DNA of 64,000 bases from Marinomonas lutimaris (GTDB lineage Bacteria > Pseudomonadota > Gammaproteobacteria > Pseudomonadales > Marinomonadaceae). Shown one piece after another: positions 8,175 to 16,169 of the stretch (positions are counted from its first letter, which is position 1; the number at the start of each line of letters is the position of its first letter). Made by a program: the position numbers and the translations under genes. The notes under the pieces are model-generated. The model ran no database searches and was not told the DNA's origin. It saw only the letters and a program-made list of their open reading frames with translations. The stretch covers positions 62,001 through 126,000 of the forward strand of contig NZ_JAHLLW010000002.1 in assembly GCF_019426345.1 (NCBI RefSeq), read 5' to 3'.

Positions 8175-8834
8175 ATGAAGATTTTGATGTTCCTCGGTAC
8201 TGTTAGAAACAGCACACCACCACGTCCAGCTCGTTTAGGTGAAAGAGTGGCTAAAGCCTGCTTAGCATCTTTTTCATCTCAGTATGGCGGTCATGAAATA
8301 GAGCTGGTTGATGCTTTAGAGTTTCCACTTGAACCTATTTTCAAACCTCATTTTTCCTATTCGAAGAGTCAGGTTCCACCGCAATTAGATGAGTTGGCCA
8401 AGAAAATAGCATCCGTTGATGCTTATATTATGGTGAGCCCAGAATACAATCATTCGATGAGCCCTGCGTTAGCGAACTTGCTGAATCATTTTGGTAGTTC
8501 TTTGTTTTCTTACAAGCCCAGTGCCATTGTGACGTATTCCGCAGGACAATGGGGTGGTATGCGAGCGGCAATCGGTATGAGAACCTTTTTGTCTGAATTA
8601 GGCTGCTTGCCGGTGTCGTCTATGATTCATGTGCCGAAAGCACAAGATGTCTTTTCAGAAGACGGAGGTTTGCTAGAGAGTGAAGACCAAGCTGAATGGT
8701 TTGGTTATTTTGGGCGCACGTTTAATCAGCTAATTTGGTGGGCGCAAGCAGCAGCTGATCACAAAGAGAAGATTAATCCTCAAGATATGATTCGAGCCTT
8801 CACTCAAGATCCTTCTCAAAGAAACGCCCCTTAG
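8175..8834 (+). CDS. NADPH-dependent FMN reductase family protein
   Basis: 219 residues with a flavodoxin-like fold. MKILMFLGTVRNSTPPRPA forms the FMN phosphate loop. MVSPEYNHSMSPALANLLNHF is the signature of the NADPH:FMN reductase/quinone reductase family, followed by YSAGQWGGMRAAIGMRTFL. It probably reduces FMN or quinones with NAD(P)H. ATG 8175 follows AGGTGATTTTC; the earlier GTG at 8166 lies within the ribosome binding site. It appears to be monocistronic. Confidence 0.86.
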   Translation: MKILMFLGTVRNSTPPRPARLGERVAKACLASFSSQYGGHEIELVDALEFPLEPIFKPHFSYSKSQVPPQLDELAKKIASVDAYIMVSPEYNHSMSPALANLLNHFGSSLFSYKPSAIVTYSAGQWGGMRAAIGMRTFLSELGCLPVSSMIHVPKAQDVFSEDGGLLESEDQAEWFGYFGRTFNQLIWWAQAAADHKEKINPQDMIRAFTQDPSQRNAP

Positions 8835-9035
8835 TTTGTTTTTTGAAAAGAGTTATGTGAGTTAGCCCTAAGTTGATGATTAGGGTGATGAAGCTTTTGC
8901 CTTTCGATGTTTAGAAAGCTAAGACTTTGACATTTATTTGTAACCTCACTGAGATAGTGTGTTCTTTCAAAGTGGTCATTTGCATGAATATTCAATGCGA
9001 GCCACTTGTCTTGAATTCTAGAATAGGTCTATCTG

Positions 9036-9830
9036 ATGAACACTTTTTTAAGAATGGTTTCAAATCGATGTATCCGGTTAGTGGGTAATCTAGTTAAAGT
9101 AGTCTCGCATCCTTTTCATTTTTTGTTGCCTAATTTTCGCTTCACAATACCTGAATTTTCCAAAGCTAAACTGAAAAGCCGCAATGCTTCAGCTATTCCA
9201 AAAGTGATCTGGCAGACAAATTATTCAAGTCGCTGCACTTTACCTATTTATATGAATTATCTTTTTAATCGCTTAATGTCTTTAGATTATGATTATCGTT
9301 ATGTGAGTACAGAAAAGCGTGAGTTATATATGAAAGAGCATGCGCCGTTGGATGTCTATCGGGCGTACTTAAAGCTGAACGATGGTGCGGCTCAAGCCGA
9401 CTTATGGCGGATGGTAAACTTGTATAATAATGGTGGTATTTATATGGATATAGATGCCACACTAGTTTGGCCGATTAGTATGATTCTGAAGGAAAAATAT
9501 GATGCTCTTTATATTAAGTACAAAAAGAATGATGCTGAATTCACTAATTTTTTCTTAGCGACAATAGCCAAAAATACGCATTATAAAAGTGTTATAGATA
9601 AGATTGTCCTCAATATTAATGGATACAAGGGACTGAAAAAGAAAGGCGTCTACAACACTACAGGACCTACTGTATTAAACGAAGTATTGGACAACCAAGA
9701 GGTTAATTGCCTACGTAGAGGTTATGTTTGTATTCAAGGTGCGTTTACAAATGAGTATTTTCAGTACTTAGATAAGCCAAGAGGGAAGTGGACCCATAAA
9801 CACGAGGATGAGATAGTTAAATTTAGTTAA
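9036..9830 (+). CDS. Glycosyltransferase, GT32 / OCH1-like (capsular polysaccharide type)
   Basis: 264 residues. The region ~50-150 matches the DXD sugar-binding glycosyltransferase family: IPKVIWQTN, then [20 protein letters not shown] followed by DIDA, the metal- and nucleotide-sugar-binding acids. A basic, hydrophobic N-terminus may hold it at the membrane. No other sugar genes lie nearby, so it may add one residue to lipopolysaccharide or another glycan made elsewhere. It is more A/T-rich than its neighbours, which could mean later acquisition. Acceptor and donor are unknown. Confidence 0.82.
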   Translation: MNTFLRMVSNRCIRLVGNLVKVVSHPFHFLLPNFRFTIPEFSKAKLKSRNASAIPKVIWQTNYSSRCTLPIYMNYLFNRLMSLDYDYRYVSTEKRELYMKEHAPLDVYRAYLKLNDGAAQADLWRMVNLYNNGGIYMDIDATLVWPISMILKEKYDALYIKYKKNDAEFTNFFLATIAKNTHYKSVIDKIVLNINGYKGLKKKGVYNTTGPTVLNEVLDNQEVNCLRRGYVCIQGAFTNEYFQYLDKPRGKWTHKHEDEIVKFS

Positions 9831-9863
9831 ACGCTTGGGCTGATGTTGGCTTTTATTTATAGT

Positions 9864-9889
9864 GCCTTAACTTGGTAAGGCGTTTTATT
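9864..9889 (+). terminator. Weak terminator after the glycosyltransferase gene
   Basis: A six-base stem GCCTTA/TAAGGC with a six-base loop followed by GTTTTATT, 34 bases after the stop codon. Short, but correctly placed. Confidence 0.55.
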
Positions 9890-10058
9890 GTGTATTTCAA
9901 TATAAGATTGAATAACATAATTTTTGTCATTTTCTTTAACTATGATTTATATCAGTAAAAGATACGACATAAAACCTTAGGATGAAAGAAAACGGTCCAT
10001 CTTTCCTGATGATTTCTGTAGATACGAAGGATGGCTCCATCACTGAGCAAGGAAAAGC

Positions 10059-11642
10059 ATGAATACTATTTTGTCTGCATTGCCGATTTTATTACTAATT
10101 TGGGCGATGACAAAGCGTAATGCTGTGCCTTCACATATTGCTTTGCCCGCCGTGGCGGTTCTGGTTGCTTTTATTCAGCTGGTATTTTTTCAGGCGAATG
10201 CTGGTTTGTTACGTGCGAATGTAATTGCTGGTGCTTTGTCCGTATTGACGCCTATTTCCATCGTTGCGGGGGCGATTTTATTAAATCGGGTGATGTTTTT
10301 TTCTGGCGCTGAAGTCTTACTTAGTCAGTGGTTAAAAGGCATTAGTGCGAATAAAGTAGCTCAGTTGATGATTATAGGTTGGGCTTTTGCTTTTATGATT
10401 GAAGGGGCGTCAGGGTTTGGAACGCCTGCGGCAATTGCTGCCCCTATTTTGATTGGCTTGGGTTTTCCTGCTATCCCGGTGGCGATTTTCACCTTGATTA
10501 TGAATACGGTTCCTGTGTCTTTTGGTGCGGTGGGTACGCCAATCTGGTTTGGTCTATCAGGCTTGTCATTATCAGAAATGCAGCTTATGGATATCGCCAG
10601 GCAAACGGCATTACTCAATAGTCTTGCTGCTTTTATTGTGCCTTTTATCGCTTTGTCCTTTGTAGTGACATGGGATGCGATTCGTCAAAATACTTTATTT
10701 ATCTTGCTGAGTATCCTTTCCTGTACGGTTCCTTATGTCGTGTTTGCCCAATGGAATTATGAGTTTCCTTCGTTAATTGGCGGTGCTGTTGGTTTGGGGT
10801 TAAGTATTTTGTTAGCAAAACAGGGCATAGGATTAAAGAAAACAACAGATACAGAATTGCCAGCTAAAGTGATGGAAGCAAAAACGATCATGAAGGTTTT
10901 TTTGCCTTTTGTGTTGTTAATTGCCATTCTAGCTGTTTCGCGTATTCCTCAATTGGGCGTGAAAGCTTTACTGAATGATATGACACCATGGTTAATTTGG
11001 CGCTTAGGTGATGCTGATTTTGAGGTAAGTAGGGCTTTGGTATTTAGCATCAACAATATTTTGGGTATGAATGTAAATTGGCAATATAAAAGCCTTTATG
11101 TTCCAGCAGTGATTCCTTTTCTTATTGTTTCATTGGTTTGTATCCCTTTGTTTAGTGTGTCAAAAGGGCTTGTTGTTGCAGCTTTACGGAACACTGGTCA
11201 GCGCCTATTTTTGCCTATGTTGTCCCTAATTGGCGCATTGGTGATGGTTAATTTGATGATGCAAGGTGGAAGCCAAGCTCCAATGTTGTTATTAGCTCAA
11301 GCATTTTCAGGATTACTGGGCGATAGTTGGGGTTATGCGGCGGCGCTACTTGGGGCGCTCGGCTCTTTTTTTTCCGGGTCGGCAACCGTGTCAAACTTAA
11401 CTTTTGGTGGTATTCAATTAGGTATTGCAGAGAAGGTCGGTTTGCCTGTTAGTCTGGTACTTGCTTTGCAATCTGCTGGCGCAGCTATGGGGAATATGGT
11501 GTGCATTAATAATATTATTGCCGTATCGACAATCTTGGGTGTGAGCAATAAAGAAGGATTTATTATTAAGCGGACGATTATTCCGCTGTTTGTTTATGCG
11601 CTGGTGGCGGCATTGTTTTCTATTGTCAGTTTGAATCTATAG
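10059..11642 (+). CDS. L-lactate permease (LctP/LldP family)
   Basis: 527 residues with about 12-14 transmembrane helices. The signature EGASGFGTPAAIAAPIL, followed by GAVGTPIWFGLSGL, identifies the LctP family of lactate/glycolate:proton symporters. The length is close to E. coli LldP (551). AAGGAAAAGC gives a good ribosome binding site before ATG 10059. No lactate dehydrogenase or LldR regulator is adjacent, so the substrate (L- or D-lactate, glycolate) cannot be fixed by context. It ends in a strong terminator shared with the convergent symporter gene. Confidence 0.9.
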   Translation: MNTILSALPILLLIWAMTKRNAVPSHIALPAVAVLVAFIQLVFFQANAGLLRANVIAGALSVLTPISIVAGAILLNRVMFFSGAEVLLSQWLKGISANKVAQLMIIGWAFAFMIEGASGFGTPAAIAAPILIGLGFPAIPVAIFTLIMNTVPVSFGAVGTPIWFGLSGLSLSEMQLMDIARQTALLNSLAAFIVPFIALSFVVTWDAIRQNTLFILLSILSCTVPYVVFAQWNYEFPSLIGGAVGLGLSILLAKQGIGLKKTTDTELPAKVMEAKTIMKVFLPFVLLIAILAVSRIPQLGVKALLNDMTPWLIWRLGDADFEVSRALVFSINNILGMNVNWQYKSLYVPAVIPFLIVSLVCIPLFSVSKGLVVAALRNTGQRLFLPMLSLIGALVMVNLMMQGGSQAPMLLLAQAFSGLLGDSWGYAAALLGALGSFFSGSATVSNLTFGGIQLGIAEKVGLPVSLVLALQSAGAAMGNMVCINNIIAVSTILGVSNKEGFIIKRTIIPLFVYALVAALFSIVSLNL

Positions 11643-11682
11643 AAAGAGCCAGATGACATTAAGGTCAACTGGCTCTTTTTTG
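11643..11682. terminator. Bidirectional terminator between lactate permease and symporter genes
   Basis: Stem AAAGAGCCAG/CTGGCTCTTT (11643-11652 with 11669-11678), with an inner TGAC/GTCA pairing and a T-run to 11681. The stop of the convergent symporter gene is 15 bases away. Confidence 0.9.
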
Positions 11683-11696
11683 TTTTCAATAAAGAA

Positions 11697-12971
11697 TTAA
11701 ATCTTCGCTAAATCTGACGTTGGTTGAGCAGAGTAAATGTCTTCATTCAATTCATTTTCGCTTTTCGCAACGAGAGTTGAGACCATCAAGTCACCACATA
11801 CGTTTACTGTTGTACGAGCCATGTCTAGGATTCGGTCTATACCAGCAATAATAGCGAGGCCTTCGATTGGTAAGCCAACGGTTGTTAACACCAAAGACAG
11901 CATGATCATGCCTGCACCCGGAACACCCGCTGTACCTATGGAAGCAAGCGTCGACGTGGCGATGATGACAATGTAGTCCGAAAACTCCAAATCAACACCA
12001 AATGCTTGAGCGATAAACAGAGCGCAAACACCTTGATAAAGCGCAGTGCCATCCATGTTTATTGTTGCGCCTAAGGGTAATACAAAACTAGAAATACCTT
12101 TTGATACACCTAGTTCTTCTCGAGCCGCTTTAATACTTGCAGGTAATGTACCAGAGCTGCTAGTAGTGGTGAAGGCTACGGCGGCAGGGTTGGCAATGCC
12201 TTTTAGATAAGGCAATGGATTGAGGTGTCCTAATACACTAATCAAACCGCTATAAAAAATAACCACGTGAATGATGCTGCCAAGATAAACAACTGCAACG
12301 ACTTTTATGAGCGGTAGTAGAATTTCCAGACCATATTTTCCAGCCACCCAAGCCATCAAACCAAATACGCCATAAGGTGCTAGTTTCATAACTAGGCCGG
12401 TTAGTGTGTACATAGCTTCTGCAAGACTTTCAAATACAGCTATGGCTGGTTTTCCTTTCTCGCCAGACAGTGTTAACGCAATACCTAAACCCAGTGCAAA
12501 TACTATGATTTGTAGAATATTGCCTGCAGCGAGCGCATCAACAGGATTGGTTGGGATCATGTTTAGTAGTGTTTGAACCAATGTCGGAGCTTCTTTTGTC
12601 GCTTGAGAAACTGCAGAAGCGTCCATATTCAAACCAGCGCCAGGGCTAAATATCGTTCCTAAACCTAGGCCGATAGTGATAGCTACGGCGGTTGTTCCTA
12701 AATACAGTACGATGGATTTTAATCCTACTCGACCCATTTTTCGAGTGTCTTGCATGGAGGTAACGCCAACAACTAAGGAGCAAAATACCAAGGGTACAAT
12801 GAGCATTTTAATGGCTTTAATAAACAAGGTACCAAGCGGTTTTAGTATTTCTGCATCTGGCCCCATGATGGAGCCCGCTATGATTCCGAGAACCATACCA
12901 ATTAAGATTTTTTGCCAAAGTGGCATTTTGCCCCAGAAGCTTGTTTTTTTCGTTGTTTGAGAGTCTGTCAT
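11697..12971 (-). CDS. Dicarboxylate/amino acid:cation symporter (DAACS, GltP/DctA-like)
   Basis: 424 residues. The serine-rich re-entrant loop TTTSSSGTLPAS, the NMDGTALYQG motif and the substrate-site stretch IDRILDMARTTVNVCGD define the DAACS family of sodium- or proton-coupled glutamate/aspartate/C4-dicarboxylate importers. It lies 42 bases downstream of aspA on the same strand and probably shares its transcript. Context therefore favours aspartate, or aspartate plus glutamate or fumarate, as substrate. The gap to aspA holds three tandem TTATTTG copies on the + strand but no obvious terminator. Confidence 0.92.
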   Translation of the reverse strand: MTDSQTTKKTSFWGKMPLWQKILIGMVLGIIAGSIMGPDAEILKPLGTLFIKAIKMLIVPLVFCSLVVGVTSMQDTRKMGRVGLKSIVLYLGTTAVAITIGLGLGTIFSPGAGLNMDASAVSQATKEAPTLVQTLLNMIPTNPVDALAAGNILQIIVFALGLGIALTLSGEKGKPAIAVFESLAEAMYTLTGLVMKLAPYGVFGLMAWVAGKYGLEILLPLIKVVAVVYLGSIIHVVIFYSGLISVLGHLNPLPYLKGIANPAAVAFTTTSSSGTLPASIKAAREELGVSKGISSFVLPLGATINMDGTALYQGVCALFIAQAFGVDLEFSDYIVIIATSTLASIGTAGVPGAGMIMLSLVLTTVGLPIEGLAIIAGIDRILDMARTTVNVCGDLMVSTLVAKSENELNEDIYSAQPTSDLAKI

Positions 12972-13013
12972 CTTAATGCCTTTTTATTTGTTATTTGTTA
13001 TTTGTCAGGGTGA

Positions 13014-14441
13014 TTAACGCTTAATACGTCGAGTTTGAGGGCGAATCATATTGGTGGGTTTAAGTACCTCGCTGATATCGTCTTCAGTCATGAGTTGCTC
13101 GTCACGAATTAAGTCTAAAACTCCACGTCCTGTGGCAAGTGCTGTCTTAGCGATACGGCTAGCGTTGTCGTAGCCAATATAGGGAACAACGGCGGTGATC
13201 ACGCCGATGCTTTGATCAACAAGCTGCTGGCAGTGCTCTTTGTTCGCTGTGATACCGATGACACAGCGGGTTGTTAGCATGTCCATGGCTTGTTTTAACA
13301 TGCGCATAGATTCCAGTACGTTATAGGCGATAAGGGGTTCCATCGCATTTAGCTGAAGTTGACCTGCTTCTGCTGCCATAGTAATGGCCATATCGTTGCC
13401 GATAACTTGATATGCCACTTGGCTGACGGCTTCTGGAATCACTGGGTTAATTTTACCTGGCATGATGGAGCTGCCAGGTTGTTGTGGCGGAAGGTTTATT
13501 TCGTTAAGTCCGCAGCGAGGTCCCATGCTTAAGAGGCGTAAATCGTTGGATATTTTCGAGAGTTTGATAGCAAGACGTTTGAGCATGGAGGAGAACAAAA
13601 CGAATGCGCCCATATCAGAGCTGGCTTCAACTAAATCGTATGCAGGAACGAGTTGGAAGCCACAGATGTTAGACAGGTTTTTGACTGCCATCGCAGCGTA
13701 TTCTGGGTCGGTATTGATTCCCGTACCGATGGCTGTGCCACCTAGGTTCACTTCTTTCAGTAGTTCTGATAAACCAGCAATACGATCGATATCTTCTGTC
13801 AGGGTCGAAGCAAAAGATTGAAACTCTTGACCCAAAGTCATTGGCACTGCGTCTTGTAACTGGGTGCGTCCCATTTTGATGATGTCGGCAAATTCTACTG
13901 ACTTTGCTTTGAACGCATCACGCAATGAGGCGAGCGCTGTTACTAAATCACCGTGTTTGAGCAAAATGGCCAAACGAACGGCAGTCGGGTAAGCGTCGTT
14001 GGTCGATTGCGACATGTTGACATGATTGTTTGGATGAAGGTGTTGGTACTGGCCTTTTTCATAACCAAGCTTTTCAAGCGCGATGTTGGCAATGACTTCG
14101 TTGGCATTCATGTTAGTTGATGTGCCGGCGCCACCTTGGATCATATCGACAATAAATTGATCGTGAAAATGCCCTTGTTGAATGTCTGTAACGGCGTCAA
14201 CAATAGCGTGATAACGATCATCGTCTAAAAAGCCTAGGTTTCGGTTCGCACCAGCGCAGGCCGATTTCACCATACTGATGGCAATAACAAGCTCTGGAAA
14301 GTGGTGAAGGGGGATGCCGCTGAGATCAAAATTCAAACAAGCGCGTTGTGTTTGAATGCCATAGTAAGCGTTGGCAGGGACATCACTGTCGCCAAGCAAG
14401 TCGTGTTCGGAGCGAACGGCTTCGATGGTGTTTTCTATCAT
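13014..14441 (-). CDS. aspA: Aspartate ammonia-lyase (aspartase)
   Basis: 475 residues from ATG 14441. It belongs to the fumarase/aspartase superfamily: the signature GSSIMPGKINP (catalytic Ser loop), GAGTSTNMNANEV and GRTQLQDAVPMTLGQEF. The last motif, and the pairing with a DAACS importer, favour aspartase over fumarase C. It converts L-aspartate to fumarate and ammonia. The upstream in-frame ATG at 14498 lies inside the predicted sigma-54 promoter, so it cannot be the start of that transcript. CGAGAGCACC precedes ATG 14441. It is likely activated by the two-component pair encoded just upstream. Confidence 0.93.
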   Translation of the reverse strand: MIENTIEAVRSEHDLLGDSDVPANAYYGIQTQRACLNFDLSGIPLHHFPELVIAISMVKSACAGANRNLGFLDDDRYHAIVDAVTDIQQGHFHDQFIVDMIQGGAGTSTNMNANEVIANIALEKLGYEKGQYQHLHPNNHVNMSQSTNDAYPTAVRLAILLKHGDLVTALASLRDAFKAKSVEFADIIKMGRTQLQDAVPMTLGQEFQSFASTLTEDIDRIAGLSELLKEVNLGGTAIGTGINTDPEYAAMAVKNLSNICGFQLVPAYDLVEASSDMGAFVLFSSMLKRLAIKLSKISNDLRLLSMGPRCGLNEINLPPQQPGSSIMPGKINPVIPEAVSQVAYQVIGNDMAITMAAEAGQLQLNAMEPLIAYNVLESMRMLKQAMDMLTTRCVIGITANKEHCQQLVDQSIGVITAVVPYIGYDNASRIAKTALATGRGVLDLIRDEQLMTEDDISEVLKPTNMIRPQTRRIKR

Positions 14442-14489
14442 GGTGCTCTCGTTTATTGTTGTTTTGTATGTGATTTTGCAATAAATAAG

Positions 14490-14506
14490 AGCAACCATTG
14501 TGCCAA
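14490..14506 (-). promoter_or_regulatory. Sigma-54 (RpoN) promoter for aspA
   Basis: On the minus strand TTGGCACAATGGTTGCT matches the sigma-54 consensus TTGGCAC-N5-TTGCT, with GG and GC separated by exactly 10 bases. Transcription would begin near 14480 and leave a ~40-base leader before aspA. A sigma-54 activator gene lies immediately upstream. Confidence 0.9.
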
Positions 14507-14651
14507 TTGACTGTAGATTATTTAACTTATTGATTTAATTGTAATTAAATTCTGTATCGTCAAATTTTTTAGATTTGAAAGGGTATTCCATAAAGAATAG
14601 TTATATTGTCAAAATGTTAGTTGAAAGCTATATATATCAATGTCTTGAGTG

Positions 14652-14691
14652 CCATATAACTGCGGTTATAGCTATAACTAAAGTTATATGG
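14652..14691. promoter_or_regulatory. Tandem enhancer (UAS) for a sigma-54 activator
   Basis: Two exact copies of TATAAC-N4-GTTATA at 14655-14670 and 14673-14688, spaced 18 bp centre to centre, inside a 40-base compound palindrome with outer arms CCATATAACT/AGTTATATGG. They lie ~180 bp upstream of the -12/-24 element of aspA, a usual distance for an enhancer. There is no T-run on either strand, which argues against a terminator for the regulator gene ending at 14707. Confidence 0.8.
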
Positions 14692-14706
14692 GTTTGTTTG
14701 CGCAGG

Positions 14707-16125
14707 CTAACCGGATTTTTTATTCAAGCGTTTACTCAAGGCGGGTTGAGACACACCGATTAGACGTGATGCTAGGGATTGATTACCTTGCGCTCGCTTC
14801 ATGGCCTCTCCAACGAGTAGGTCGTTGATTTCTTGCATGGATGGTAATGGTTGCTCGGCTGGAAAGAACACTCGTGCGCTAGTGTTTTCAAGGTTTGCTT
14901 GTTGTAATGAGAGGTTTTCTTTCGTCAACACGTGACGAAAGGTTTCCATCGAGAGAACTTTAGACTGATGACGGCTTACTGCGTCATAAACGAGTGCTTT
15001 TAGTTCCCTTATGTTGCCCGGCCACTGGTAATTGGCCAATAGAATCGGCAGTTCCTTGGGGATAGTGGGTTTGTTTTTGCCCATTTCTTCTGCGGCTTGT
15101 GTGAGAAAAAAGTCTAGCAACAGAGGTAAGTCATCGACTCGTCGCTGCAAGGACGGGATCTCAACATGATGGATTTTCAAGCGATAGTATAGGTCTTTTC
15201 GAAAAGCTCCAGAGGCCTGTTTATCTGTTAGATTTTGATGAGTGGCGGCGACTATTCTGGCACGCAGGCGTTTAGGTCGGTCACTGCCTAGGGGGTAATA
15301 TTCACCTTCTTGTAATAGACGTAATAATTTGACCTGTGATGTTGGGCTTAAATCGCCAATTTCATCTAAAAACAACGTGCCGCCCGTAGCTTGTTCAATC
15401 ATACCTGAGCGAGAACTGTCTGCTCCGGTAAAGGCGCCACGACGGTGACCAAATAAGGTGTCAGAAAAGACGTTGTCGTCTAATCCAGCGACATTGACAC
15501 TTACTAATGGTCCAGCGGTATTACTTAGCTCATGAATAGCTTGAGCTATTTGCTCTTTACCAACGCCGCTTTCACCTGTTATCAGCACGGGTTGTTGGCT
15601 TGATGCAATTGATTCAAGGTACTGAAAAATTGCATGCATGTTTTTGTCTTGAGTTATGATATTGGCGAATACGTTAGGTTGTTCTAATGTATTCGTTAAT
15701 ACATGGCGGCGCAGTGCTTGATTTTCGACGTGCATTTCTTGCATACGCACAGCACGTTTAATACCTTCTATTAGACGCTGCTCTTCGGTGGTTTTTACAT
15801 AATAATCGAAGGCGCCAAGTCGCATACAATCTAATGCGATTTCTAGCTGATTTAAGCCGCTAATGACAATGACATTTATGTCTGGATATTCTGCTACGAT
15901 TTTTTGTAGTAGCTTATCGCCGGAAATGTAAGGCATGGTCATGTCTAATAGGACGATGCCAATGGGGAGTTCTGCAATCATAGACATGGCGTCACGACTG
16001 TCTTGGCACTGGTATAAGTGGCTAAATCCGGCTTTGCGTTCGAGTGCAATGCTCATGCTGCGTAAGAAAGCTTCTTCGTCATCAACTAGTAAAATACCAA
16101 ACTGAGGGTAAAGGTTTTTTTGCAT
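14707..16125 (-). CDS. Sigma-54-dependent response regulator (NtrC/DctD class)
   Basis: 472 residues. A receiver domain (ILLVDDEEAF, phospho-acceptor Asp in VLLDMTMPY) is followed by an AAA+ domain with Walker A GESGVGKE, the sigma-54 contact loop GAFTGAD and Walker B GGTLFLDEIGDL. A Fis-type helix-turn-helix (QSLASRLIGVSQPALSKRL) closes the protein. ATG 16125 follows AGGAACTCTTGT; the frame extends upstream to 16161 but that extension is not family-like. The kinase gene is 44 bases upstream. Predicted targets are the TATAAC-N4-GTTATA sites before aspA. Confidence 0.93.
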   Translation of the reverse strand: MQKNLYPQFGILLVDDEEAFLRSMSIALERKAGFSHLYQCQDSRDAMSMIAELPIGIVLLDMTMPYISGDKLLQKIVAEYPDINVIVISGLNQLEIALDCMRLGAFDYYVKTTEEQRLIEGIKRAVRMQEMHVENQALRRHVLTNTLEQPNVFANIITQDKNMHAIFQYLESIASSQQPVLITGESGVGKEQIAQAIHELSNTAGPLVSVNVAGLDDNVFSDTLFGHRRGAFTGADSSRSGMIEQATGGTLFLDEIGDLSPTSQVKLLRLLQEGEYYPLGSDRPKRLRARIVAATHQNLTDKQASGAFRKDLYYRLKIHHVEIPSLQRRVDDLPLLLDFFLTQAAEEMGKNKPTIPKELPILLANYQWPGNIRELKALVYDAVSRHQSKVLSMETFRHVLTKENLSLQQANLENTSARVFFPAEQPLPSMQEINDLLVGEAMKRAQGNQSLASRLIGVSQPALSKRLNKKSG

Positions 16126-16169
16126 ACAAGAGTTCCTAAAAAGTCTTTTACAAAGAGTCACGAATGAAG

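Noticed and set aside
13462..13821. 119-residue + strand open frame
   Set aside because: Mirrors the aspA frame on the opposite strand; no family likeness.
14442..14498. Longer aspA with start at 14498
   Set aside because: That ATG lies within the sigma-54 promoter and the added residues do not resemble aspartases.
14652..14691. Terminator for the response regulator gene
   Set aside because: No T-run follows the dyad on the minus strand, and its internal repeat structure fits tandem protein sites better.
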